DNA from: Streptomyces sp. NBC_00306
Lineage (GTDB): Bacteria; Actinomycetota; Actinomycetes; Streptomycetales; Streptomycetaceae
Direction: 5' to 3'
Length of the DNA stretch: 64,000 nucleotides
Assembly: GCF_036169555.1 (NCBI RefSeq)
Contig: NZ_CP108032.1
Span: forward strand, 2,790,001-2,854,000
Below the pieces are notes generated by a model. It was given only the letters and a program-made list of their open reading frames with translations. It was not told the DNA's origin and made no database searches. Below are positions 27,971 through 38,241 of this stretch, one piece after another. Within the stretch, counting starts at the first letter, position 1; each line of letters begins with the position of its first letter. The position numbers and the translations under genes were made by a program.

Positions 27971-28783
27971 ATGCTGAGCGTCATGACGAACCGGCTGAAA
28001 AGCATGCAATGGGCGGCCATGCGACTGCTGCTGAGGAGCGTCGGGCGGCTCAGTGAGGGCGTGAGGATCGGCTACCGACACGGCTTCGACAGCGGGTCGA
28101 TGCTCGACTACGTGTACGTCGACAAGGCGCACGGAGCGCTGGGAGTCGGTCGGATCATCGACCGCGTGTATCTGAACGCCGTGGGCTGGCGAGCCATCCG
28201 GGCGCGCCGTGAGCTGCTCAAGGACGTGCTGCGTAAGGAGATCGCGGAGCGCGGCGGCGATGTCTTCGTTCTGGATGTGGCGTCCGGACCCGGCCGCTAT
28301 CTCCAGGATCTGGTGGAGGAGCACCGGGACAGGTCGGAGACATCGCTGCGGGTGGAGTGCCGCGACCTCGATCGCGCCGGTCTGGCCCAGGGCAAGGAAC
28401 GGGCGCGGGAGCGAGGTCTTGAGGGCATCTCGTACGTCCACGGCAACGCGCTCGATCCCCTCCCCTGCGACCGCGCCCCGGATGTGATCGTCGTGTCCGG
28501 GCTCTACGAACTACTGCTGGACGACGCCGTGATCGCCGCGTCCGTCGACCGGCTGCGCGGACTGCTCGCTCCCGGCGGTGTCCTGGTCTACACGACGCAG
28601 ACCCACCACCCGCAGCTGGAGTTCATCGCCAATGTGCTGCCCAATCGGGACGGCGCGCTGTGGGTGATGAAGTGCCGTCCCGTCGAACTGGCCGAGGAGT
28701 GGGCAGCCGCGGCCGGCTGCACCGGGGTCACCAGCCGACGGGAGTCGGTGGGGCTGTTCACCGTCACCACAGCGCGGCGCTGA
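27971..28783 (+). CDS. Class I SAM-dependent methyltransferase family protein
   Basis: 270 residues. The SAM motif I VFVLDVASGPGRYLQDL lies near residue 98, with a Rossmann continuation (RVECRDLDRAGL, YVHGNALDPLP, DVIVVSGLYELL). The N-terminal 95 residues include an amphipathic segment and the MLDYVYVDKAHG motif. The acceptor is unknown. Two ATG codons (27971 and 27983) are possible and neither has a strong Shine-Dalgarno sequence. Its last 20 bases overlap the 3' end of the convergent membrane-protein gene. Confidence 0.78.
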   Translation: MLSVMTNRLKSMQWAAMRLLLRSVGRLSEGVRIGYRHGFDSGSMLDYVYVDKAHGALGVGRIIDRVYLNAVGWRAIRARRELLKDVLRKEIAERGGDVFVLDVASGPGRYLQDLVEEHRDRSETSLRVECRDLDRAGLAQGKERARERGLEGISYVHGNALDPLPCDRAPDVIVVSGLYELLLDDAVIAASVDRLRGLLAPGGVLVYTTQTHHPQLEFIANVLPNRDGALWVMKCRPVELAEEWAAAAGCTGVTSRRESVGLFTVTTARR

Positions 28784-29249
28784 CCATCAGCGCGAACGCG
28801 GCGATGGTGAACAGCGTGCGGACGACGTGCAGCTGGTTCCAGCGCGGTTCGAAGGCCGCACGGACCTCGGCGGCCGGAGCCGTCGGTGTGGCGTTCTCGG
28901 ACGCGGCGAGCGCGTTGTTCAGTGGGATGTTGCCCGCGATGGTGATCAGGTGGTTGATCACCGCACAGGCCAGACCGGCGACGAGCAGCCACTGCTGGGT
29001 GTCCGTGCGGTCGTCCACGGAGATCGCAAGGGCGAGAGCCGGGAAGACGATGATTCCGGCGAATGTCAGCAGGAACAGCGGGCGCGGCACGACTTCGTTG
29101 ATGCGGCGCATGGCCGGCAGGAATTGATCGTCGGTCAGCTTGGCGAGCGACGGCATGATCGCCGTCTGGAACGTCAGCATGAAGCCCGCGTACAAACCGT
29201 TGAAGATGATCGCGAGCGCAAGGAGAAGGGTGGCCATGGCGGACATCAT
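28764..29249 (-). CDS. DUF1772 family membrane protein
   Basis: 161 residues with four hydrophobic segments (TLLLALAIIFNGLYAGFML; PRPLFLLTFAGIIVFPALALA; WLLVAGLACAVINHLITIAG; LFTIAAFALMVSAALW). The NIPLNNAL motif in the third loop and the arrangement FEPRWNQLHVVRT identify the DUF1772/anthrone-oxygenase-like family. The function is not established. Several in-frame starts exist (ATG 29249, 29246, 29237). The gene overlaps the methyltransferase tail by 20 bp in a convergent arrangement. Confidence 0.82.
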   Translation of the reverse strand: MMSAMATLLLALAIIFNGLYAGFMLTFQTAIMPSLAKLTDDQFLPAMRRINEVVPRPLFLLTFAGIIVFPALALAISVDDRTDTQQWLLVAGLACAVINHLITIAGNIPLNNALAASENATPTAPAAEVRAAFEPRWNQLHVVRTLFTIAAFALMVSAALW

Positions 29250-29396
29250 GGCCCGGCACGGCAGGGAGGCGCAGCAGTCCTGTCGTGCCGCTCGACCACA
29301 TGTCGCCTCCCTACCGCCCTTCCCCAGCCCGTCATTTCCTTCCGACCGTCAGTCGCCCGCTCCTTCTGTCCGTCGCGCCTTCGGCCCTCCGGGACC

Positions 29397-31019
29397 TCAG
29401 TCCTTGATTCGCTGCGCCTGGGTGATCGACTCGGCGAGCTGCCGTACCGCGCCGTCCTCCGTGGTGTCCGCCAGCTTCCTTGCTCGCTGCGCCAGTTCGC
29501 CCAGCCCGGGTGCGCCCGGCATCGAGCCGCCGCGCAGGGACTCGGCGAAGTACGCCGCGACCGCGGTGACCTGGAACCTGCTGGAGGCAGCGCCCCACAA
29601 CGCACCGTCGACCGCGTTCGTCTCGACCGAGCCTGTCTGCTCGTGCGGTGCCCGCGTCTTCGGGTCGAGCCAGCGGACTGTCGCCGTGGCGACGTGGCCG
29701 CTCGCGCCCTCACGCAGCCGCACCGCGTAGAGGGCCGTGACCGTGTGGCCCGGGCCGACCTCGCCGCCGTCCACCCGGTCGTTGCGGAAGTCCTCGTCCG
29801 CAACGGCCCGGTTCTCGTACCCGATGAGACGGAACTGCTTCACCGTCTCGGGGTCGAAGGCCACCTGCGCCTTGGCGTCGCGCGCCCGCAGTTCGACGTG
29901 GCTGGGCAGCTGGTCCACGAACACCTTTCGAGCCTGCTCGCTGGTGGAGACGTAGGTGGTGTGGCCGTCCCCCTTGTCCGCGAGCCGCTCCATGAGATCG
30001 TCCCCGTACTCACTGCCGACCCCGACGCCGAACAGCGTGATGCCGTGTTCGCGTCGGGCCTCGTCGATCCGGTCGAGGATCGCTTCGGCGTCGGTCTCGC
30101 CGGTGTTGGCCAGGGCGTCGGAGAGCAGGACGACACGGTTGGTGGCCCCGCGCCGACGGCCTTCGACAGCCTCCTCGTAGCCGGCCCGCACGCCCGCCTC
30201 GACATTGGTGGAGTCGGTCGGCTCCAAGCCGTCGATCACCTTGTGGATCCGGGAGCGGTTGCCGTCGAGGCGGGTCATGGGCAGTCGGGTCTCGGCCTCG
30301 TCGCTGAAGGTGACGACGGCGATGGAGTCGTCGTCGCGCAGCTGGTCGGTGAGGATTCCCAGCGACTCCTGGACGAGATCGAGCCGGCCGGGCTCCGCCA
30401 TAGACCCGGAGATGTCGATGACGAAGGTGAGGGCGGCGGGCGGCCGTTCGCCCTTGCGGTCGGACGGGCGGGTGGAGAGCCCGACACGCACCAGCGACCA
30501 GTCGTCGCCACCTTCCACCTCGCCGCCGACCTCTCCTCGGGCCTCGCCCTCAGAGCCACGAGGACGAGCTCCGTCGACGGTCACCGAGAAGCCGTCCCCT
30601 TTGGGCCGCGGATAGTCCTGCCGGAAGCTGTTGATGAACTCTTCCGGCCGGATGTTCTCCGCGAGGGGCTGCTGTCCATCCTTCAGCGTGCGACGGGCGT
30701 AGCCGTACGAGGCGGTGTCCACGTCGAGCGCGAACGTCGAAAGGTAGTCGGCCGGCGGCAGGGACTTTTCGTACGCATCATTGTCCTGCCGCTCCCCTTC
30801 TGTGCCGCCGTCCACGCCCGTCGCAGGCGCACCTCCTCCGCCGTCCGGAGCGATGGGAGCGGGTGCCGGCCCGGCACCGTCGTTCCCTCGCTGTTGGGAA
30901 CCGTCGTAGGAGGAGCTTCGGTCGCTCTGGCCACCGGCACTGCAGCCGGCGGTCAGCAGCATCCCTCCGGCCAGTACCGCAGCGAGTAGTCCCCTGTACG
31001 TCCTTGCGTAGAGCTTCAT
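29397..31019 (-). CDS. VWA-domain lipoprotein (YfbK-like)
   Basis: 540 residues. The signal peptide ends in the lipobox LTAGC (Cys about residue 26), so the mature protein is lipid-anchored outside the membrane. A flexible Gly/Asp-rich linker leads to an N-terminal VWA-associated region (PPADYLSTFALDVDTASYGYARR, PEEFINSF), a VWA domain with an intact MIDAS (FVIDISGSMAEP, DSTNVEAG, LLSDALANTGETD) and a C-terminal DUF3520-type region (about 400-540). Such proteins scaffold surface complexes or sense ligands. The start is ATG 31019; upstream in-frame sequence is not protein-like. Confidence 0.88.
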   Translation of the reverse strand: MKLYARTYRGLLAAVLAGGMLLTAGCSAGGQSDRSSSYDGSQQRGNDGAGPAPAPIAPDGGGGAPATGVDGGTEGERQDNDAYEKSLPPADYLSTFALDVDTASYGYARRTLKDGQQPLAENIRPEEFINSFRQDYPRPKGDGFSVTVDGARPRGSEGEARGEVGGEVEGGDDWSLVRVGLSTRPSDRKGERPPAALTFVIDISGSMAEPGRLDLVQESLGILTDQLRDDDSIAVVTFSDEAETRLPMTRLDGNRSRIHKVIDGLEPTDSTNVEAGVRAGYEEAVEGRRRGATNRVVLLSDALANTGETDAEAILDRIDEARREHGITLFGVGVGSEYGDDLMERLADKGDGHTTYVSTSEQARKVFVDQLPSHVELRARDAKAQVAFDPETVKQFRLIGYENRAVADEDFRNDRVDGGEVGPGHTVTALYAVRLREGASGHVATATVRWLDPKTRAPHEQTGSVETNAVDGALWGAASSRFQVTAVAAYFAESLRGGSMPGAPGLGELAQRARKLADTTEDGAVRQLAESITQAQRIKD

Positions 31020-31378
31020 CCGGGCCCCCTGGTCGTCAGCACTTGTGAATGTGACGTCCGAGACGGTCCAAAGGAGCAGACGAAGGAGTTGCGGATGAGT
31101 CTCAATGCGGCAACGGGCGGAAGGAGTTAATCCGGTCCGTGGAGCGGCTGAGGTGCCGGCGCGCGCTGTCGTTCGGTCATGGTCCCCGTTCCTTGTCCCT
31201 CGTGTTCGTGCCTCCAGCTTGCCCACGCCAGGCGCCGAGCAGAAGGGCATGGCAAGGACTCGCCAGTCTCTGACCAGGCTCTTGTCACGATGAGCAGCGC
31301 TGTGCGTACATGGAGTTGCCTACGCGGATCCGGGGGGACGGACCGTGGGGCGGCGGGAAGGCAGGGGGATGGTGTGCC
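31020..31378. other. Divergent intergenic region
   Basis: 359 bp between the VWA lipoprotein (minus) and the HTH regulator (plus). A well-spaced Shine-Dalgarno and 11-codon frame occurs near 31080-31130, but with no supporting evidence. No repeats or convincing promoters were found. Confidence 0.4.
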
Positions 31379-32080
31379 ATGTCGGTGGCAGTGGTTCCGG
31401 GCTCCGTGCTCGGCCAGGAGATGACGAGGTCTGTCCTGCGGGAGACGCCAGGACAGCCGGTCACGGGAGTGGCGAACGTCAGAGCGGCCTTGACGGGCCT
31501 GGTCCGCTCGGCACGTCGCGAGCTCCTCAGCTTCGACGACCCGGCCGGGGCACTTGGTCGCGGGATCGCGGAGCCCTTCCTGGAATTGGCTTGCGCGGGC
31601 GACCGTGCGAGCGGCGAGCGGACCGCCACGGTCCGGCGTATCGCGCCCCGCCACAGTCTGGTGCATATCCGCGATGGTGCGAGCTTTCCCGGTGACTCCC
31701 GGGTGACCGACACCATTCCGTTCAAGATAATCGTCGCCGACCGCGCGGTCGCCGCCGTTCCTCTTGACCTGGAACTGCACGACAACGGCGTGCTGCTGAT
31801 TCGCGATCCCGTTGTCGTCCAGACCTTGGTCCGCACACATCGCGCCTGGTGGGACACCGGCGAGGAACTGACACAGCATCCGGCGCCCGAAGAAGCGCCG
31901 GTCCATCTGCGGCCGGTGCTCAAGGCCTTGCTGGCGGGACTCACCGACGAGGCGGCCGCGCATCGGCTGGGTATGTCCGGGCGCACATACAGCCGGCGTG
32001 TGGGTGAGCTGATGACCGCCCTCGGCACGACGAGCCGCTTCCGGGCGGGAGCGGAAGCGGCCCGTCGAGGCTGGGTCTAG
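31379..32080 (+). CDS. HTH (LuxR-like) DNA-binding regulator
   Basis: About 233 residues. The N-terminal 165 residues (SVLRETPGQPVTGVANVRAAL, LIRDPVVVQTLVRTHRAWW) resemble the TrmB/phospholipase-D-like region that precedes the LuxR helix-turn-helix in many Streptomyces regulators. The C-terminal LLAGLTDEAAAHRLGMSGRTYSRRVGELM segment is a LuxR-type helix-turn-helix. The target and signal are unknown. ATG 31379 is chosen over 31310 because GGGGGAT precedes it. It converges with the ABC permease gene (gap 16 bp). Confidence 0.78.
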   Translation: MSVAVVPGSVLGQEMTRSVLRETPGQPVTGVANVRAALTGLVRSARRELLSFDDPAGALGRGIAEPFLELACAGDRASGERTATVRRIAPRHSLVHIRDGASFPGDSRVTDTIPFKIIVADRAVAAVPLDLELHDNGVLLIRDPVVVQTLVRTHRAWWDTGEELTQHPAPEEAPVHLRPVLKALLAGLTDEAAAHRLGMSGRTYSRRVGELMTALGTTSRFRAGAEAARRGWV

Positions 32081-32096
32081 GCCTGTCGCGAGCCGC

Positions 32097-32954
32097 CTAC
32101 GACACGATGTCCTTCCGGGAGAAGTTCCGGAAGGCGAGCGCGAACAGCACCAGCGCATAGGTCACCGATACCGCTGCCCCCTTGACCATGCCACCCCACT
32201 CCAGCTGCGGCTGGAGGGCGTCGATCCAGGCGAACTGCCAGTGCGCCGGCAGCACATCGCGCCACGAGCCGAGCGCGGTGACCGCGTCCAGCACATTGCC
32301 GACGATCGTCAGGCCGACCGCTCCGCCGACCGCGCCCAGAGGGGCATCGGTCTTGGTGGACAGCCAGAACGCAAGCCCCGCCGTGACCAGTTGGGAGACA
32401 AAGATGAAGGCGACGACGAGAGCCAGCCGCGGCGCGGTGTCGCCTGTGGCGAGAGATCCGCCCGTGGGCAGTTCCAGTGGCCCCCAGCCGTAGGCGATCG
32501 TGCCCGCGATCAGGGCGACGAGTGGCAGCAGCACCATCGCTGCCGCACTGAAGCCGAGCGCCACCGCCAGTTTCGACCACAGCAGTCGGGAGCGCGGCAC
32601 GGGCGCGGCCAGCAAGTAGCGCAGGGACGACCAGCTCGCCTCCGACGCCACGGTGTCCCCGTGGAAGAGCGCCACCGGGACCACCAGCAGAAAGCCGGCC
32701 GAGACGAAGAGGGAGGTGGCGGCAAAGTTCGCGGCCGAGGCGGTGGCCGTGTCGATGAGGGTGATCCGACCGCCCTCATCACCGTCCGGGGTACCGCCGA
32801 TGGCGAAGGCGATGATCAGCACGAGGGGCAGTGCCCCCAGTACCGCGGCCATCACCATGGTCCGCCTGCGCTTCAGCTGCCGCACAGCCTCGACGCGCAG
32901 CGGCAGCGTGTGCCGCGCCCGGTATCCGGGGGCCGAGTCGACCAGCGTGCTCAT
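32097..32954 (-). CDS. ABC-2 type transporter permease
   Basis: 285 residues with six hydrophobic segments (VMAAVLGALPLVLIIAFAIG; LFVSAGFLLVVPVALFHG; VALGFSAAAMVLLPLVALIAG; ALVVAFIFVSQLVTAGLAFWL; AVGLTIVGNVLDAVTAL; AAVSVTYALVLFALAFRNF) and the SSLRYLLAAPVPRSRLLWSK loop typical of ABC-2 exporters. Its start overlaps the stop of the hydrolase-ATPase fusion by four bases (ATGA), so the two form a single exporter. The substrate is unknown. Confidence 0.88.
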   Translation of the reverse strand: MSTLVDSAPGYRARHTLPLRVEAVRQLKRRRTMVMAAVLGALPLVLIIAFAIGGTPDGDEGGRITLIDTATASAANFAATSLFVSAGFLLVVPVALFHGDTVASEASWSSLRYLLAAPVPRSRLLWSKLAVALGFSAAAMVLLPLVALIAGTIAYGWGPLELPTGGSLATGDTAPRLALVVAFIFVSQLVTAGLAFWLSTKTDAPLGAVGGAVGLTIVGNVLDAVTALGSWRDVLPAHWQFAWIDALQPQLEWGGMVKGAAVSVTYALVLFALAFRNFSRKDIVS

Positions 32955-35722
32955 GCGGAACCTCCGATCAGGGTGAGGAAGGCATCCTCCAGGCGGCGGT
33001 GCGGGCCCACTCCGGTCAACGGCACGTCCAGCCGGACGAGTTCGCTGATCATCGACGTGGCACTTGCACCGTCCAGTCGGACAAGCAGTCCTTCGTCCAC
33101 ACGGACGGCGGAGCCGATCCCTGCCAGGGCGCCGATCTTCTCGATCACCGGGTCGGGCACCTCGGTGCTGGTGGTGACCAGCAGGGTGTCGCCCTCGCCC
33201 GTGATCTCCGCGACCGGTCCTGCCTGCACCAGCCGGCCGCGGTCCATGACCACCAGATGAGTGCAGGTCTGCTCGACCTCGGACAGGAGGTGACTGGAGA
33301 CGATGACCGTGCGGCCTCCGGCGGCGTATCGGATCATCACGTCCCGCATTTCGCGGATCTGCGGCGGGTCAAGGCCGTTGGTCGGCTCGTCGAGGATCAG
33401 CAGATCCGGCAGACCGAGCATGGCCTGAGCGATGGCGAGACGCTGTCGCATGCCTTGTGAGTAGGTGCGTACCGCACGGGCGAGGGCGTCACCGAGTCCC
33501 GCGATCTTGAGGGCGTCCTCGATGTGCGCGTCCTCTGCGGGGCGGCCGGTTGCCCGCCAGTAGAGCTCCAGATTGTCGCGGCCCGACAGATGCGGAAGGA
33601 AGCCCGCGCCTTCGACGAAGGCGCCGACCCGGGAGAGGACGGGCGCACCCGGGCGGATGGCCTGGCCGAAGACCCGGATTTCGCCCGCGTCGGGACGGAT
33701 GAGGCCCATGAGCATGCGCAGTGTGGTGGTCTTGCCCGCACCGTTCGGTCCGAGGAGACCGAGCACCTGCCCCTTCTCGACGCGGAAGGAGAGGTCCTGC
33801 ACGGCGTAGCGGTCGGAGGACTTCGAGTACCGCTTGGTGAGTCCGGTGATCTCCAACGGGACGTCGGCGAGTTCGGGGTCCGGTGCCGGGGCGGCGACGC
33901 GGCGGCGGGCGGTGAACAGCAGCGCGGCTGCCACGAGCGCGCCGGCGGCCGGGAGGCCCCAGGTCCACCAGGGCAATCCCGAGGCCTGGGTCTTCACGGC
34001 CGGCGCAGTGGGCACCGACAGCGCCGCGCCGTCGGCGAGGGCGACGGTGTAGGTCGCGGGGTTCGGCGGCGAGGCGTATGCGAGGTCGGTCGCGGAGAGC
34101 ACGAGACGCAGCCGGTGTCCGGCGTCGACCTCGTGGTCCACGGCGGGCAGGGTCAAGGAGACGTTCTTGGCCTGCTGGGCGCCCCCAATGCGGACGGGGG
34201 CGACGAGCTGAGAAGGCAGGACCTGCTCGCGGCCGTCGGGGCCGACGTCGTAGACCTTCCCGAACAGCACCGCGTCGCCGTTGGAGGAGGTGACGTTGAC
34301 GCGGACGGTCGGGGAGCCGGTGATCCGCAGGGACTGCTTGAGGGGGCGCGATTCGAAGCGGGCAAACTGGCCGGGGAAGTCGAGGGAGAGTCCGACTCCG
34401 AGGGAGGAGAGCTGGTTGATGCCGCCGCTGATGCCGGGGACGGCGGAGATGGCGGGCGGGGTGCCGCCGGCCGGGTTGGCAAAGGTCTGCTCGCGGCCGC
34501 TGAGCGGGATCGGCCGGGCGCCGCTCTCCAGGCCCGGGTAGCGGTTGCCGGTCGCGCCGCGCAGCAGTGCCTGGCCGTCGGTGGAGTCGACACCTCCGGT
34601 GCGGCTGACGCGGAAGGCGGGACCGGTGTCGGCGTTCTTGTCCTGGCCGAGGTAGCGGTCGAACCAGGAGCTGATGCGGCTCTCGATGCGGGCGCTCTCG
34701 CGGTCGCCGCCGTCGTGTCCGCCGGCGATCCAGTCGACGGAGACGGGCGCGCCGTTGGCCTTGATCTGCTGAGCCATGGCGTCGGCATGCGCAAGCGGGA
34801 AGAGCGAGTCGGACTGGCCCTGGATGATCAGGGTGGGCACCTTGATGCGGTCGCCGACGGCGGAGGGGCTGCGGCGTTCAAGGAGCTGCTCGGCAGCGGC
34901 GTCGGGCTTGCCGGCGACGGCGACGCGCTCGTACATGGCGCACAGTGCGGGCTGGAAGCGCCCACAGGCGCCGGGGTTCGCCGGGCCTGCCGGGGATCCG
35001 GGGTCGCTGTTGCCGCCCGACCCCGCGGGGCCGTCCCCGGCCCCGGCCGGAGCGTCTCCGGCGGGGGTGTCGGCCGGTGCATCGCCGGCGGGGCCGGCGG
35101 GATTGCCGCCCGCCGAGCCGGTGGAGAAGAAGATGCCTGCCCAGAGCTTCTTGAAGACGCCGTTCGGGAAGAGGGCGTCGGAGAGGTTCCAGTAGGAGAT
35201 CGCCGGTGCGATGGCGTCGACCCGCTTGTCGTAGCCGGCGGCGAGGAGAGAGATGGCGCCGCCGTAGGAGGCGCCGGCGACTCCTACGCGCGGGTCGCCG
35301 TCGGCGTCCAGCTGCACCCCGGGGCGGGCGGCGAGGTTGTCGATCAGCCGGGAGACGTCCTTGACCTCGTGGTCGGGGTCGTTGAGGCCGATCTGTCCGG
35401 TGGATTCGCCGAATCCCCTGGCGGACCAGGTCATCACGGCGTAGCCGTCGCGGGCGAGCTTCTCCGCCTGCGCGCGGACGTCGTCCTTGCTGCCGCCGAA
35501 GCCGTGTCCGAGGAGAACGGCCGGACGCCGTTCGCTGCCGCCGGCCGTGAAGAAAGAGGTGTCGATCTTCGCCCCGGGCATGGCCTGCACCTTGTCCTGC
35601 CGGTGCACGGTCGGGGCGCTGTCGTCGGCGACCGCGGTCCAGGTGCCCGCGCCGGCGAGGACGGCCAGGGCAGCGCCGCCTGCGAGCCATCGGCCGCGCG
35701 GCCGGGGAAGTCGGATCTGCAT
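32951..35722 (-). CDS. Extracellular alpha/beta hydrolase fused to ABC-transporter ATPase
   Basis: 923 residues in one continuous frame. Residues 1-33 are a signal/anchor. An X-Pro dipeptidyl-peptidase (CocE/NonD)-like alpha/beta hydrolase follows, with nucleophile motif GASYGG (Ser152), an oxyanion region LGHGFGGS and catalytic His in AGGHDGGD, then a C-terminal jelly-roll (about 400-570). A single membrane helix at about 585-607 leads to a complete ATPase (622-923; GPNGAGKTT, YSQGMRQR, LLILDEPTNGLD, His in VSSHLL). Topology implies hydrolase outside and ATPase inside. The permease gene overlaps by 4 bp. Confidence 0.87.
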   Translation of the reverse strand: MQIRLPRPRGRWLAGGAALAVLAGAGTWTAVADDSAPTVHRQDKVQAMPGAKIDTSFFTAGGSERRPAVLLGHGFGGSKDDVRAQAEKLARDGYAVMTWSARGFGESTGQIGLNDPDHEVKDVSRLIDNLAARPGVQLDADGDPRVGVAGASYGGAISLLAAGYDKRVDAIAPAISYWNLSDALFPNGVFKKLWAGIFFSTGSAGGNPAGPAGDAPADTPAGDAPAGAGDGPAGSGGNSDPGSPAGPANPGACGRFQPALCAMYERVAVAGKPDAAAEQLLERRSPSAVGDRIKVPTLIIQGQSDSLFPLAHADAMAQQIKANGAPVSVDWIAGGHDGGDRESARIESRISSWFDRYLGQDKNADTGPAFRVSRTGGVDSTDGQALLRGATGNRYPGLESGARPIPLSGREQTFANPAGGTPPAISAVPGISGGINQLSSLGVGLSLDFPGQFARFESRPLKQSLRITGSPTVRVNVTSSNGDAVLFGKVYDVGPDGREQVLPSQLVAPVRIGGAQQAKNVSLTLPAVDHEVDAGHRLRLVLSATDLAYASPPNPATYTVALADGAALSVPTAPAVKTQASGLPWWTWGLPAAGALVAAALLFTARRRVAAPAPDPELADVPLEITGLTKRYSKSSDRYAVQDLSFRVEKGQVLGLLGPNGAGKTTTLRMLMGLIRPDAGEIRVFGQAIRPGAPVLSRVGAFVEGAGFLPHLSGRDNLELYWRATGRPAEDAHIEDALKIAGLGDALARAVRTYSQGMRQRLAIAQAMLGLPDLLILDEPTNGLDPPQIREMRDVMIRYAAGGRTVIVSSHLLSEVEQTCTHLVVMDRGRLVQAGPVAEITGEGDTLLVTTSTEVPDPVIEKIGALAGIGSAVRVDEGLLVRLDGASATSMISELVRLDVPLTGVGPHRRLEDAFLTLIGGSA

Positions 35723-35913
35723 GGTTGAAACCCTAAGCGGAATGCCTGTGGGCTCTCGGCTGCCGCCAGGGGGAAGTGGTCGGCATCCCCGAGTAGTAGG
35801 TGGGGAGGTCGGCCTACACCAACCGCGGTATACGCGAACCCCTGCGTGTAAGGGGCTGGCCGTCGCCCGGTACCGGCGCCCGGCCCTCCCCGCCCCCCTG
35901 CGGCCGGCTCTGC

Positions 35914-36870
35914 TCAGCCGGGCCAGGTGGCGGTCACCAGCCAGAGACGCGCCGTGAGCACGACACCGCCCTCGCCCTTACCTTCGCCTTCGCCCTCACT
36001 CTCGCTCCAGCCGTCGCCCTCGCCCTCTCCCCTGTTCCCGCCCTCTCCCCTGGCCCCGCCCTTACCGTCGCCCCTGTTCTCGAAAGCGCGGAACGCCTCG
36101 GTGGCGGCCGCGCGGGCTCGGGTCACCGCGTCCGGATCGGCGTCGCGCAGCCAGTGGCGCATCGGGCCCCAGCCGAAGAGGAAGCCCGTGGCGTCCTCGG
36201 CGTCCTTGCCCCACAGCTGGCGGACCTCGAGTTCCGTCGCGGTCGCGTTCTCGTAGCCGGCGTCGCGCAGGATGCCGGTCGTGCGGGTGGGGTCGGCGAG
36301 GGAGGCGGGTCCGGTTTCGTCGTCGCCGGACAGATTGGGCAAGGTCACCTGGGTCGCGATCGCTGTGAAGATCTTGTACTGGCCCATGTGCCGGAATACC
36401 TGTGGACAGACGAAGGCGAGCCGCCCGCCGGGCCGCAGAGCACGTCCGACGTTGGCGAAGGCGGCGACGGGATCGGCGAAGAACATGACGCCGAAGCGGC
36501 TGAGAGCGACGTCGAATGAGGCGTTTTGGAAGGGGTGCACCTGGGCGTCGGCGCGGACGAACGAGACGTTGTCGATGCCCTCTTGGGCGGCTGTGGCGCG
36601 GGCGGTTTCCAGCATGGGTCCGGAGAGGTCGACCCCGAGGGCATGTGCGGCCTGGCCTGCGGCGATGCGGGTGAGGTGGCCGTTGCCGCAGCCGATGTCG
36701 AGGACGCTTTCGGAGGCGGTGATCCGGGCCGCTTCGAGGAGTGGGGTGGTGGAGGGACCGTAGACGCCGTCGTAGCGGGCCGGGTTGTCCGCCCAGTGCC
36801 GCCCCTCGTAGCCGTTCCATGCCTCGGCCTGATGGGTGTTCACAATGTGTGCGTCCGTCATGCGAACCAT
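35914..36870 (-). CDS. SAM methyltransferase (UbiE-like) with repeat-expanded tail
   Basis: 318 residues. SAM motif I VLDIGCGNGHLTRIAAG is near residue 57, followed by VDLSGPMLETARA, FVRADAQVHPF and SRFGVMFFADPVAAF, all typical of class I UbiE/Coq5-like methyltransferases acting on small molecules. Near the C-terminus a block of about 40 residues is Gly/Glu/Lys repeats (GEGGNRGEGEGD, EGEGEGKGEG) inserted before the family-like end GGVVLTARLWLVTATW. The DNA is a purine/pyrimidine-skewed microsatellite at about 35950-36075. Start ATG 36870 or 36861. It diverges from the protease gene. Confidence 0.83.
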   Translation of the reverse strand: MVRMTDAHIVNTHQAEAWNGYEGRHWADNPARYDGVYGPSTTPLLEAARITASESVLDIGCGNGHLTRIAAGQAAHALGVDLSGPMLETARATAAQEGIDNVSFVRADAQVHPFQNASFDVALSRFGVMFFADPVAAFANVGRALRPGGRLAFVCPQVFRHMGQYKIFTAIATQVTLPNLSGDDETGPASLADPTRTTGILRDAGYENATATELEVRQLWGKDAEDATGFLFGWGPMRHWLRDADPDAVTRARAAATEAFRAFENRGDGKGGARGEGGNRGEGEGDGWSESEGEGEGKGEGGVVLTARLWLVTATWPG

Positions 36871-36992
36871 GGTGACGCTCTCTTGTGTCGTACGTCACGT
36901 CACGAGACGCTGGTCAGCGCGTCCGCATCCCCTGGCACCATGCACACCCGTACTTGCCCGTCTCCCGGTCAACGAAAGGTCAGGTGCACGAG

Positions 36993-38171
<1,179 letters not shown>

Positions 38172-38200
38172 TCCGTACACGGACGCCGAACAGATGAAGC

Positions 38201-38240
38201 CCCCGGGACGCGGCCGGTGCCGTCGCCTCCCGGGGGTTTC
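38201..38240 (+). terminator. Terminator after S8 peptidase
   Basis: CCCCCGGGA (38201-38209) pairs with TCCCGGGGG (38229-38237), followed by TTT. It lies 30 bp after the peptidase stop and immediately before the convergent gene's stop, so it may serve both. Confidence 0.8.
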
Positions 38241-38241
38241 C

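Noticed and set aside
31095..31130. Eleven-codon leader-peptide-like frame with a ribosome-binding site
   Set aside because: Such short frames occur by chance; it is not linked to an attenuator hairpin or to the downstream gene's start.
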